NCBI RefSeq assembly: GCF_000820305.1
Contig: NZ_CDBH01000064.1
Span: forward strand, 186,001-250,000
Origin: Aeromonas dhakensis
Lineage (GTDB): Bacteria > Pseudomonadota > Gammaproteobacteria > Enterobacterales > Aeromonadaceae
Direction of reading: 5' to 3'
DNA: 64,000 nt
Shown here: positions 9,438 to 21,779 of the stretch, in pieces
How the letters are laid out: the number at the start of each line of letters is the position of its first letter
Position numbering within the stretch: the stretch's first letter is position 1
The notes under the pieces: generated by a model
Database searches by the model: none
Seen by the model: only the letters and a program-made list of their open reading frames with translations
Told to the model about the DNA's origin: nothing
Position numbers and translations under genes: made by a program

Positions 9438-9983
9438 TCAGCTGCCGCTTTGGGAGCCGTCGATCACCAGCTTGCCATCCTTTACCGGGATGGTGGTGCC
9501 GGGGGCCTTGTTCATGCGGATCACCCCTTCCTGACCGGCGAGGCGGTAGGTGACGTCATAGCCCAGGGTGCGGGTGCTGCTCTCCTGCACCGTCTTGCAA
9601 CGCTGCTCTGTGGTGGTGTAGGTATCACCGGCCTGCATGTTGCCCTGCACCTGGTTGCCGGCGTAGCCGCCTGCCACGGCACCTGCGGCGGTCGCCACCT
9701 TCTTGCCGTTGCCGCCACCAAACTGGTTGCCAAGCACGCCGCCCAGCGCCGCGCCGACCACGGTACCCAGGATCTTGTGCTCGTCCTGCACCGGTTTGCG
9801 GTGGGTCACGGTGACGTTGCGACACTCCCGCCGGGGGGTCTTGATGGTCTCGGTCACCGCTTTGCTGGCCAGCACTTCGGCGAACTGAGGCTGTGATGAA
9901 AACAGGGATCCGCTGGCGGCGGCTGACAAGGCCAGCGCAGAGGCCACACCGATCCCGACTCCTGCCAACATGGATTTGTTCAT
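9438..9983 (-). CDS. Glycine-zipper 2TM-domain envelope protein
   Basis: A 181-residue protein with an N-terminal hydrophobic segment that looks like a signal peptide or anchor (MLAGVGIGVASALALSAAAS). A central glycine zipper (about 68-110, GTVVGAALGGVLGNQFGG then AGAVAGGYAGNQ) is characteristic of the Rickettsia 17-kDa antigen / SlyB-like 2TM family. No lipobox cysteine is visible near the N-terminus, so it is probably not a lipoprotein. Two cysteines (CRNV, about 54, and RCKTV) flank the zipper. The RBS GAGGAGA precedes the ATG. A role in envelope integrity is inferred from the family only. Confidence 0.8.
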   Translation of the reverse strand: MNKSMLAGVGIGVASALALSAAASGSLFSSQPQFAEVLASKAVTETIKTPRRECRNVTVTHRKPVQDEHKILGTVVGAALGGVLGNQFGGGNGKKVATAAGAVAGGYAGNQVQGNMQAGDTYTTTEQRCKTVQESSTRTLGYDVTYRLAGQEGVIRMNKAPGTTIPVKDGKLVIDGSQSGS

Positions 9984-10487
9984 TTTCTCTTCTCCTCAAA
10001 TGCATCACGGGATGCGTCTCTTGCTTGCGCTCATCTTGGCACAAGGGCAAGGAGGCACAAGGCAAAGCCCGTGCGGGCACGACAGCCCCTGACTGCACCG
10101 AAAAGTGCCTCGCCAAAAAGGTGTCGGGCTTTGGCGACAAAGGCGGGGTGAAGGGAGAAAAAGCGATCTGCGAGTGGCATTTTGCGATTCAGCTGGGCCT
10201 GTTTTCCCATTTTGCGCCAAGCTTCTGCCGCTGCCGACTGGCGCAGTGGCAAACAAGGGGGGCTCGTCGTCAACAAGGACCCGTCAGGGTGCGCCAACCG
10301 CTTGATAAATCACTGTTGCCAGAATGGCTGGTGGCCGATAACAGATCACGGCAAGCATTATGCTTGCTCTGTTGGCAGAGAGGATCAATCGCGCGTCTCT
10401 GGCGGCCCGCAGCAATGTGAGCCGGCAGGCGCCACCCGCAGTCAGGCCAGATTCGGCTGCGGTCATCCGGTCAGCAAGGGGGTTCAT
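9984..10487. other. Intergenic region with palindrome
   Basis: About 500 bases with several short overlapping frames, none with a good ribosome site and recognisable content. A perfect 17-base palindrome GCAAGCATTATGCTTGC lies at 10351-10367. Promoters for the divergent neighbours must lie here but were not resolved. Confidence 0.5.
10351..10367. repeat. Palindrome GCAAGCATTATGCTTGC
   Basis: Two 8-base arms around a single central base lie 121 bases upstream of the small gene at 10488. An operator or a hairpin is possible; nothing else supports either. Confidence 0.35.
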
Positions 10488-10676
10488 ATGTCGATGCTGC
10501 CAAGATGGATACAACCGGCCGTGCAGGCCGGCATCATCACCCGGGAACAAGCCCAGCGGCTGCTGGACTCTCTCTATCAACCCCTCTGCGAGACGGCGCA
10601 GGAGCTGCCTGCCGACCTTGCCGACATCAGCCTCAAGCTCTTCTGTTTTCGCCAGCAGCACAGGGTGCGCCACTAG
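10488..10676 (+). CDS. Small hypothetical protein, 62 residues
   Basis: A 62-residue frame with ATG preceded by AAGGGGG at a suitable distance. The sequence is amphipathic and helical in look (WIQPAVQAGIITREQAQRLL), with no membrane segment or known domain. A GC-rich hairpin follows its stop. I do not recognise a family. The good ribosome site and the compact position between two hairpins argue for a real gene, but conservation was not tested. Confidence 0.5.
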   Translation: MSMLPRWIQPAVQAGIITREQAQRLLDSLYQPLCETAQELPADLADISLKLFCFRQQHRVRH

Positions 10677-10707
10677 TTCCCTCAGAGCTGCGCCTTGGAT
10701 AAGGCAT

Positions 10708-10729
10708 GACCCCCGCCGGGGCGGGGGCC
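10708..10729. terminator. GC-rich hairpin between convergent genes
   Basis: Arms CCCCCGC and GCGGGGG around CGGG lie between the stops of the 62-residue gene and the YfcC-type carrier. There is no T tract, so termination is uncertain. Confidence 0.4.
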
Positions 10730-10736
10730 ATGTACG

Positions 10737-12263
10737 CTAGATCATCATCACCTGCGCCACCAGCATCAGGGCGCCGAAGCCCAGCACAAAGCCCACCATG
10801 GGCAGCACGAACCTGACCCACTGGTTGAACTGGATGCCGAGCATCTGCAGGGTGACCAGCACCAGCCCGGTGGGGGCCAGGAACAGCATGGCGTATTGGC
10901 CCCAGTTGTAGGCCGACACCACGATATAGCGCGGGATCATCACGGTATCCGCCAACGGCGCCATGATGGGCATGGAGAGCACCGCCAGCCCCGAAGAGGA
11001 GGGCACCACCAGCCCCAGCAGGGTGAACACCAGCATCTGGGCCACCGCGAACACGGCGCCGTGCATGCCGGCCACCAGACTGGAGGCATAGGCCAGTATG
11101 GTGTCCGAGATCATCCCCTGATCCAGCACCAGATTGACCCCCCGCGCCAGCCCGATGATGAGGGACACCGCCACCAGCTCGGACGCCCCCTGGGTAAAGG
11201 CCTCGACCGCCTCTTTCTCCTTGAGGCCGGAGATGAAGATGATGACGATGGCGACGGCCAGGAAGGAGGCCGCCATCTGCGGGAACCACCAGCCAGCCAT
11301 GGAGACACCCCACACCATGAGCGGGAAGGCGAGGATGAACAGGGTTAGGATGATCTTGCGGCGCAGGGTGAAGGGGACCCCTTCATCGAGGGAGCCCTCT
11401 TTCAGGAAGCGGGCCCGGAAGCTCTCTCTGTCCTCATAGGTGTAGGAGAAGGCGGGGTTGGCCTTGATCTTCTTGCAATACCAGTAGAGATAACCGATCA
11501 CCACCAGGGTACCCACCAGACAGCCGACGGCGCGAACGCTCAGCCCCTCGGTAAAGGGGATGCCGGCGGCGTTGGAGGCGATCACCACCGAGAAGGGGTT
11601 GATGGTGGAGAAGGTGGTGCCCATGGAGGCGGCAAGGAAGATGGCCCCCACGCAGACGATGGCGTCATAGCCGAGCGCCAGAAAGATGGGTACCAGGATG
11701 GGATAGAAGGCGACCGCCTCCTCCTCCAGTCCGCAGGTGGTGCCCCCCAATGCCATGACGAAGCAGACCAGCGCCACAAACAGGAACTCGTTGCCGCGGG
11801 TCTTGCGCGATAGCGCCACCAGCCCCGCATTGAAGGCACCGGTCTTGTTGATGACGCCGATAAGCCCGCCCAGCACCAGAATGAAGACGATGATGTCGGC
11901 CCCCTCTATGGTGCCCTTGACCATGCTCACCGCCACGTCGGAGAGCCCCTTCGGCGCCTGGGCCAGCCGCTCATAGGTGCCGGGGATGGCGATGGGCTTG
12001 CGGATGGTGCCGTTGACGAACTGCTCCACCCCGATATTGATATCGAGTCTGGTCAGCTCATCCTGAGTGGCGGGCACTCGCCGGGTTTCCCCTTGCGGCG
12101 TGTTGATGGTCAGCATATGGCTGGCGGCATTATAAGAGAGCTTGGCATAGGCGCCCGCCGGAATTATCCAGGTGAGGGCGATGGCCAACAACATGATCAA
12201 AAACAAGATGGTAAACGCGGTGGGAAATTGTCTGCGGGTCTGGTTATTCGGCTCGGCACACAT
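10737..12263 (-). CDS. yfcC: YfcC-family (DcuC/ArsB-type) membrane carrier
   Basis: A 508-residue polytopic inner-membrane protein close in length to E. coli YfcC (506). Features are the N-terminal hydrophobic anchor ILFLIMLLAIALTWIIPAGAY, a periplasmic loop of about 100 residues, the conserved MALGGTTCGLEEEAVAFYPI segment near residue 170 and the C-terminal VVPSSSGLAVLSMPIMAPLAD. The family is linked to dicarboxylate/basic amino acid carriers, but the substrate of YfcC is not established. The start follows GAGGAGCATTTT. No transporter partner lies nearby; the divergent neighbour is an acyl-CoA synthetase. Confidence 0.85.
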   Translation of the reverse strand: MCAEPNNQTRRQFPTAFTILFLIMLLAIALTWIIPAGAYAKLSYNAASHMLTINTPQGETRRVPATQDELTRLDINIGVEQFVNGTIRKPIAIPGTYERLAQAPKGLSDVAVSMVKGTIEGADIIVFILVLGGLIGVINKTGAFNAGLVALSRKTRGNEFLFVALVCFVMALGGTTCGLEEEAVAFYPILVPIFLALGYDAIVCVGAIFLAASMGTTFSTINPFSVVIASNAAGIPFTEGLSVRAVGCLVGTLVVIGYLYWYCKKIKANPAFSYTYEDRESFRARFLKEGSLDEGVPFTLRRKIILTLFILAFPLMVWGVSMAGWWFPQMAASFLAVAIVIIFISGLKEKEAVEAFTQGASELVAVSLIIGLARGVNLVLDQGMISDTILAYASSLVAGMHGAVFAVAQMLVFTLLGLVVPSSSGLAVLSMPIMAPLADTVMIPRYIVVSAYNWGQYAMLFLAPTGLVLVTLQMLGIQFNQWVRFVLPMVGFVLGFGALMLVAQVMMI

Positions 12264-12897
12264 AAAATGCTCCTCGGTAAAGCAGGTTCGGGCTCGGCGG
12301 AATATCGGGTCGATAGGGTTCCTTCGTCATGCAGCATGAGTGCGCAAATTCACTGGTTGTGGCGCATCGTATGGCGAGAAATCTGGCCTGATATTGAACA
12401 TCCGGTAGATTGTTTCACCAAGAAACCATAACCCGCCGAGGGGAAGCATGAACAGCGCTGCGGGCCTGCTTTATGGAAACCGTCACAAAATATATTTCAT
12501 GAGGAATATGTCATTAATTTATTGGCAATAAACCGATGTGCTTGCTTATGCCATAAATATCCAGCTGGCATTGTTTGTAAATATATCCATATCGGCAAGC
12601 CTGCAACCCGATATGGCCAGTTTGCATGCAAGCATCAGCATATTCATTATTTGCCGGGTTTTATGCCGAGGATATTGGCCGTCGACATTTGTCGCTGAAA
12701 AAACAGGCACCGACATGCAGCTCGGTCAGCTTGGCGTCGCCGGCGCAGCGCCTCTAAGACGTTTTGCTAATACCTGTGGCCACCACCTCGCGCTAGGCTG
12801 TGATCCCCGATACGAGCACCCTCTGGCAGGACGCCAGACGTGGTTGCCGGCGCTCCCGGGAGCGCACCGCTTTTGCTACCTGCGAGGAAGGAACCCG
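12264..12897. other. Divergent intergenic region, partly AT-rich
   Basis: This stretch separates the YfcC-type carrier from the acyl-CoA synthetase. An AT-rich part (about 12480-12680) stands out from the surrounding GC-rich sequence and probably carries promoters. The frame of the acyl-CoA synthetase is open back to 12538, but that extension has no family resemblance. No other gene is seen. Confidence 0.5.
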
Positions 12898-14520
12898 ATG
12901 ACAGAGCAGAACATCTATCAGCGCGATCTGGAAAAAAATCCTGCCAATTATGAGGCGCTGACCCCCATCAGCTTTCTGGGACGGGCCGCCCGGGTCTATC
13001 CCGACTATCCGGCGCTGATCCACGGCCCCCTGCGCCAGAGCTGGACCCAGACCGAGCGACGCTGCCGCCAGCTGGCCTCGGCCCTGCGCCTGCGCGGCAT
13101 CGGCGAGGGGGATACCGTCTCCATCGTCGCCCCCAATACCCCGGCCATGTTCGAGGCCCACTTCGGGGTGCCCATGAGCGGCGCCGTGCTCAACACCATC
13201 AACACCCGGCTCGATGCCGAGTCGATGGCCTTTATCTTCCAGCATGCCCAGAGCAAGGTGGTGCTGGTAGACCGGGAGTTTGGCGCCCTGGTGCAAAAGG
13301 CGTTGGCACTTGTCGAGAACCAGCCGCTGCTGATCGCCATCGACGATCCCCTCTATCGGGAGGGGGAGCTGGTCGTCGACCTCGACTATGAGGCGTTTCT
13401 TGCAGAGGGCAATGGGGATGAGCCCGGCTGGCTGCCGCAAGATGAGTGGCAGGCGATTTCCCTGAACTACACCTCCGGCACCACAGGCAACCCCAAGGGG
13501 GTGGTCTATCACCATCGCGGCGCCCACCTCAATGCAGTCAACAACGTGCTCTCCTGGGAGCTGCCCAAGCACAGCGTCTATCTCTGGACCCTGCCGATGT
13601 TTCACTGCAACGGCTGGTGCTTCCCCTGGACGCTGGCAGCTACCGCAGGGGTGAGTGTCTGCCTGCGCCATGTGCAGGCGGCGGCCATCTATGAGGCGCT
13701 GCACGAGCACAAGGTGACCCATTTTTGCGCCGCGCCCATCGTTCTCAACATGCTCAACAACGCCGATCCGGCCCTCAAACGCTGGCTCGACCACCCCATA
13801 AAGGCGATGACCGCAGGCGCGGCGCCCCCCGCCACCGTGATCGCCGGCATGGAGGCGATGGGGATCGCCGTGACCCACGTCTACGGCCTCACCGAAACCT
13901 ATGGCCCCTGCGTGCTGTGCGAGCCGCAAAGAAGCTGGCAGGGGCAGGATGCCACCACGCTGTCGCGTCTGAAAGCACGCCAGGGGGTGGCCTCACCCCT
14001 GCAGGGGGAGATGCGGGTCATCAACCCGGTCAGCGGCGAGCCGGTCCCCCGGGATGGCAAGACCATGGGCGAAATCGTGCTGCGCGGCAATGTGGTGATG
14101 AAGGGCTATCTCAAGAACCCGGTCGCCAGCGCCGAGGCGATGGCGGAGGGCTGGTTTCGCAGCGGCGATCTGGCGGTGTGGCACCCGGACGGTTATGTGG
14201 AGATCAAGGACAGATCCAAGGACATCATCATCTCGGGCGGGGAGAACATCTCCAGCCTGGAGGTGGAAGATGTGCTCTATCGCCATCCCGATGTGGACGA
14301 GGTGGCGGTGATCGCCATGCCGGACGAGAAGTGGGGGGAGGTGCCCTGCGCCTTCGTCAAGCTCAAGGAGGGGCGCGAACTCAGCCAGGCCGAACTCATC
14401 GAGTTTTGCCGCGAGCAGATGGCCCATTTCAAGGCCCCCAAGCGCATCATCTTCACCCCACTGCCGAAAACCTCCACCGGCAAGGTGCAGAAATTTATGC
14501 TGCGCCAGCAGCTGGGGTAG
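12898..14520 (+). CDS. Acyl-CoA synthetase (AMP-binding, AlkK/DmdB-like)
   Basis: A 540-residue adenylate-forming ligase that activates a carboxylic acid to its CoA thioester through an acyl-AMP. The phosphate-binding loop YTSGTTGNPKG is at about residue 190, the YGLTETYGP motif near 333, the GWFRSGDLAV motif near 420 and the catalytic Lys region TSTGKVQK near 528. The ATG at 12898 is preceded by AGGAAGGA and starts MTEQNIYQRDLEKN, typical of medium/long-chain fatty acyl or methylmercaptopropionyl-CoA ligases. The substrate cannot be fixed. It is distinct from the fadD gene at 36.1 kb. It appears monocistronic. Confidence 0.88.
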   Translation: MTEQNIYQRDLEKNPANYEALTPISFLGRAARVYPDYPALIHGPLRQSWTQTERRCRQLASALRLRGIGEGDTVSIVAPNTPAMFEAHFGVPMSGAVLNTINTRLDAESMAFIFQHAQSKVVLVDREFGALVQKALALVENQPLLIAIDDPLYREGELVVDLDYEAFLAEGNGDEPGWLPQDEWQAISLNYTSGTTGNPKGVVYHHRGAHLNAVNNVLSWELPKHSVYLWTLPMFHCNGWCFPWTLAATAGVSVCLRHVQAAAIYEALHEHKVTHFCAAPIVLNMLNNADPALKRWLDHPIKAMTAGAAPPATVIAGMEAMGIAVTHVYGLTETYGPCVLCEPQRSWQGQDATTLSRLKARQGVASPLQGEMRVINPVSGEPVPRDGKTMGEIVLRGNVVMKGYLKNPVASAEAMAEGWFRSGDLAVWHPDGYVEIKDRSKDIIISGGENISSLEVEDVLYRHPDVDEVAVIAMPDEKWGEVPCAFVKLKEGRELSQAELIEFCREQMAHFKAPKRIIFTPLPKTSTGKVQKFMLRQQLG

Positions 14521-14547
14521 GAGCTGGCCACTCTTATCCCAAGTTTT

Positions 14548-14589
14548 AAGTTGGTGCCATTTTGCCTGGAGCAATATGGCGCCAAACTT
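14548..14589. repeat. Imperfect inverted repeat upstream of KAP gene
   Basis: AAGTTGGTGCCATTTTGC (14548-14565) pairs imperfectly with GCAATATGGCGCCAAACTT (14571-14589). It sits between the acyl-CoA synthetase stop and the KAP NTPase gene. It could be a weak terminator or a boundary of inserted DNA. Confidence 0.4.
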
Positions 14590-14659
14590 CTATCTTCATC
14601 AAATTATTTCGGGGCTCACTCTGGTAATATCCTGCTCAATATCGAGGCAGGAAATTATT

Positions 14660-16192
14660 ATGACGCGTGCAGAATTTGATTGGAAAAATTCCATTGCATG
14701 GAGTGGTCCGGGAACAATTGAAGGAGTGCAGGATACTCTCGCAGGTGATCGGCTGGATCGCGCTCGCTATGCCGAGTTTCTGACCAGTTATCTGGCGACA
14801 GAGGGCAAACAGCGCAACTATGTACTGAACCTCAATGCCGAATGGGGGGCGGGCAAGACCTGGTTTATCAAGCGCTGGTATATGGAGCTGAAACAGCACT
14901 ATCCCACCGTCTATATCGATGCCTGGCAGCAGGACTTTTCTGATGACCCCTTGTTGACGGTGATCTCGTCGATTATCGAACAACTGAGAGATGCTGCTGG
15001 AAATAAGCTTACCGTACCTGATGGTATCAAGTCCAAGCTATTGGGTTTGCTCAAGGTCGGCGGGAAATTGGTGCTCAAGTCAGCCATTAAAAAAGCTGGA
15101 CTGGAAGATGGTGACTTTTCTGTGGAAGGGGAAGACGCAGACAAACTGGTTGATACGCTTTGCAGCAATCACAAAGAGCGTTATGAATCTATCCAGTATC
15201 TTACACAAGAGATCCGGCAATGGGTTGAAGGAGCTGTTTCAACAAACTTAGACCAATTGGATGGCCATGGTCGTTTGGATTACCCCGCCTTTATTTTGAT
15301 TGATGAACTTGATCGCTGCCGCCCCTCTTATGCAGTGGAGATGTTGGAAACTATCAAGCATATCTTTGATATTAAGGACGTGGTGTTTGTTTTGGCAACG
15401 GATACTGAGCAGTTACAGCATGCTATCAAGGTCATTTATGGCGATGGTTTTGATGCAGAAAGCTATCTGGGGCGATTTTTTCATAGGCGATTTACGTTAG
15501 GTAGTATCTCTCGGCGAGAGTTTATTAAGCAGGCAATTGTAGATAAAGAATTGCATTTTGAGCATGTCAATGTATGGCCTGAGATCACTAATAGCCAAGT
15601 GTTGGTAAATGTATTGACAGCTGTTTGTGATCATTTTTCATTGAGCTTAAGAAAAACAGAGCAAGTGTTGGATCGAACGATCGCGTCCATCGTCAATTAC
15701 CAAGGTTGCACATTAAATCTGATTTTTCTTGTTTACCTGTTTTCTCTGTGTGAAAAAAACAATGAAGATTATCGATCTGTAGTGGATGGCAAAATGCCTA
15801 AGACAGATAATCATCCTAAGCTGAAAGGTTTCAATAGTCTGACAAGTGAATATGAAGAACAACATTTTCAATGTTTTATAAAAGCAGGTAGTGCCATAGG
15901 AAGTTATATTGAGGATGTGGATTGTGAACGGTATGCAAATCCATTTAAAGATGGTGAATATATGATTTCCTTGAAAAATATTTTAGTCATAACTTATGAG
16001 GGGCTATTAAATCCGAATTTAGATGATGAACATTCCAATCGTTTTATCTCGTTAACAATAGATTGTGTTAGGCGTATGCGAAATTTGACTGTAGAAGAAA
16101 ATACTATTTTGGCAGAAAAGGAGCTGTCGCTATTGGAGCGACGTTTAACAACGTATAAAAATTTAGTTGAGCTGGCCGTGCATCTTGACTAA
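14660..16192 (+). CDS. KAP-family P-loop NTPase
   Basis: A 510-residue NTPase of the KAP (Kidins220/ARMS-PifA) family. Walker A is NAEWGAGKTWFIK near residue 60, and Walker B is FILIDELDRCRPSY near 213, with the Asp-Glu-x-Asp-Arg signature of KAP proteins. Sensor-like VVFVLATDTEQL follows at about 240 and YLGRFFHRRF at about 270. Most bacterial KAP proteins have membrane segments; here only one weak hydrophobic stretch (LNLIFLVYLFSLC, about 355) is seen. The ATG at 14660 follows AGGAAATT. The 3' half is conspicuously AT-rich against GC-rich neighbours. F-plasmid PifA, a phage-exclusion protein, belongs to the family, so a defence role is a possibility, not a demonstration. Confidence 0.85.
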   Translation: MTRAEFDWKNSIAWSGPGTIEGVQDTLAGDRLDRARYAEFLTSYLATEGKQRNYVLNLNAEWGAGKTWFIKRWYMELKQHYPTVYIDAWQQDFSDDPLLTVISSIIEQLRDAAGNKLTVPDGIKSKLLGLLKVGGKLVLKSAIKKAGLEDGDFSVEGEDADKLVDTLCSNHKERYESIQYLTQEIRQWVEGAVSTNLDQLDGHGRLDYPAFILIDELDRCRPSYAVEMLETIKHIFDIKDVVFVLATDTEQLQHAIKVIYGDGFDAESYLGRFFHRRFTLGSISRREFIKQAIVDKELHFEHVNVWPEITNSQVLVNVLTAVCDHFSLSLRKTEQVLDRTIASIVNYQGCTLNLIFLVYLFSLCEKNNEDYRSVVDGKMPKTDNHPKLKGFNSLTSEYEEQHFQCFIKAGSAIGSYIEDVDCERYANPFKDGEYMISLKNILVITYEGLLNPNLDDEHSNRFISLTIDCVRRMRNLTVEENTILAEKELSLLERRLTTYKNLVELAVHLD

Positions 16193-16219
16193 ATAAAGCC
16201 GGGGTAACCCGGCTTTATT
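16192..16219. terminator. Bidirectional terminator between KAP gene and hisIE
   Basis: A perfect 12-base stem AATAAAGCCGGG/CCCGGCTTTATT closes a GTAA loop. It starts at the last base of the KAP stop and lies six bases from the hisIE stop, serving both convergent genes. It probably marks the end of the his transcript. Confidence 0.85.
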
Positions 16220-16225
16220 ATCAGT

Positions 16226-16861
16226 TTATTTATTGTGGCGCTCATGCAGGCGCTGCACCACATCCTTCAACGCCAGCCCTTCGTTTTGCAGCAAGACGGT
16301 CAGGTGGTAGAGCAGATCGGCGGATTCGTTGATAAGTTCCTCCCGATCCTTGGCCATGGCGGCCAGCGCCACTTCCACACCCTCTTCACCCACCTTCTGG
16401 GCGATGCGTTTGGTGCCCTTGGCATAGAGGCTGGCGGTGTAGCTGGTGGCCGGATCCGCGCCTTTGCGTGCGGCCAGGATCTGCTCGAGCTCGGCCAGGA
16501 AGCCAAGGGGCGGCACGGGGTGGCCGTCGAAGCAGGAGGGGTTGCCCAGATGGCAGGTGGGGCCGACGGGGTTGGCGGCGATCAGCAGGGAGTCCTGATC
16601 GCAGTCGGTGGTGATGGCGACCAGCTGGAGCACATGGCCCGAGCTCTCCCCCTTGGTCCAGAGGCGCTGCTTGCTGCGGCTGAAGAAGGTGACCTGGCCA
16701 GTCGCCAGGGTTTTATCCAGGGCTTCCCGGGTCATAAAACCCTGCATCAGCACTTCGCCGCTGGCGGCATGCTGGACGATGGCGGGGATCATGCCGTCAC
16801 ATTTCGCCCAGTCCAGGCGCTCAGCCAGCGATGCGTCGTTGTTTACAGCTTGATTATTCAC
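16226..16861 (-). CDS. hisIE: HisIE: phosphoribosyl-AMP cyclohydrolase / phosphoribosyl-ATP pyrophosphatase
   Basis: A 211-residue bifunctional enzyme catalysing steps 2 and 3 of histidine synthesis. The N-terminal HisI domain (about 1-118) has [26 protein letters not shown] and the metal-binding cysteines in TDCDQD and PTCHLG. The C-terminal HisE domain (about 119-211) shows [20 protein letters not shown] and [10 protein letters not shown]. It overlaps hisF by 8 bases and is the last gene of the his block. The HisI-HisE fusion is the arrangement found in enterics. Confidence 0.95.
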   Translation of the reverse strand: MNNQAVNNDASLAERLDWAKCDGMIPAIVQHAASGEVLMQGFMTREALDKTLATGQVTFFSRSKQRLWTKGESSGHVLQLVAITTDCDQDSLLIAANPVGPTCHLGNPSCFDGHPVPPLGFLAELEQILAARKGADPATSYTASLYAKGTKRIAQKVGEEGVEVALAAMAKDREELINESADLLYHLTVLLQNEGLALKDVVQRLHERHNK

Positions 16862-17627
16862 GGATGGCGACTCCTTCGGTTTTCAGCCAGCGTTTCAGTT
16901 CGGGAATGGGGATAAGGCCTTTGTGGAACACGGAGGCGGCCAGCGCCCCGTCCACGTCGGCGAGGGTGAAGGCATCGCGAAAGTGCTCCATGGCACCGGC
17001 GCCGCCGGAGGCGATGAGCGGCACCTTGCAGACGGCGCGCACCAGCTTGAGCTGTTCGAGATCATAGCCCTGGCGCATGCCGTCCTGGTTCATCACGTTC
17101 AGCACGATTTCACCGGCGCCACGCTTTTGCGCCTCCTGCACCCAATCCAGGGTATGCCAGGCGGTGGTGCGAGTGCGGCTCTCGTCGCCGGTAAACTGCT
17201 TGACCTGATAGTGACCGCTCTGGGCATCAAAATAGGAGTCGATGCCCACCACCACGCACTGCACGCCGAAGCGCTCGGCCAGGCGGGTGATGAGGGTGGG
17301 ATCGGCCAGCGCCGGCGAGTTGATGGAGACCTTGTCGGCCCCGAATTCCAGGATCTGGCGGGCATCCTCGACACTCTTGATGCCACCGGCGACGCAGAAG
17401 GGGATGTCGATGACCTCGGCCACCCGGATCACCCAGCTCTTGTCCACCACCCGCTCATCGCTTGAGGCGGTGATGTCGTAAAACACCAGCTCGTCGGCCC
17501 CCTCGCTGGCGTAGCGGCGGGCCAGCTCGACGATGCCGCCCATCACCTCGTGATTACGAAACTGCACTCCCTTGACCACCACGCCATCTTTGACGTCGAG
17601 ACAGGGGATAATACGCTTTGACAACAT
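16854..17627 (-). CDS. hisF: Imidazole glycerol phosphate synthase cyclase subunit HisF
   Basis: A 257-residue (beta/alpha)8 barrel that works with HisH to make imidazole glycerol phosphate and AICAR. It starts [15 protein letters not shown], with the catalytic Asp of CLDVKDG near residue 11, and has the phosphate-binding [10 protein letters not shown] near 225. The second catalytic Asp is in the [12 protein letters not shown] region near 177. It overlaps hisIE. Here it is separated from hisA by a 7.4-kb signalling cassette, and 180 bases of untranslated sequence precede it. It therefore needs either read-through from the kinase gene or its own promoter; no canonical promoter is clear in that gap. 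Confidence 0.95.
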   Translation of the reverse strand: MLSKRIIPCLDVKDGVVVKGVQFRNHEVMGGIVELARRYASEGADELVFYDITASSDERVVDKSWVIRVAEVIDIPFCVAGGIKSVEDARQILEFGADKVSINSPALADPTLITRLAERFGVQCVVVGIDSYFDAQSGHYQVKQFTGDESRTRTTAWHTLDWVQEAQKRGAGEIVLNVMNQDGMRQGYDLEQLKLVRAVCKVPLIASGGAGAMEHFRDAFTLADVDGALAASVFHKGLIPIPELKRWLKTEGVAIRE

Positions 17628-17807
17628 GCTCGTTGCTCCATGTAAAGCACTGTTAAAACTAACGTTGTTGCTAACGGGCCCGAGAGCCCGGTGGCGAGTG
17701 AAAAAATGTCAATGGCATGCTTTAACAGCGGGTTCCTGTACGGGAGAAAAGACCGGATCCGGACGGTGTTTTCACGCGGGGGAACACCACTATATGCACG
17801 ACTTTAT

Positions 17808-21775
<3,968 letters not shown>

Positions 21776-21779
<4 letters not shown>

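Noticed and set aside
12538-12897. N-terminal extension of the acyl-CoA synthetase
   Set aside because: The extension is AT-rich, non-conserved in look, and the ATG at 12898 has a strong ribosome site.
17677-17692. Attenuator in front of hisF
   Set aside because: The GC hairpin has no T tract on the minus strand and no His-rich leader peptide precedes it.
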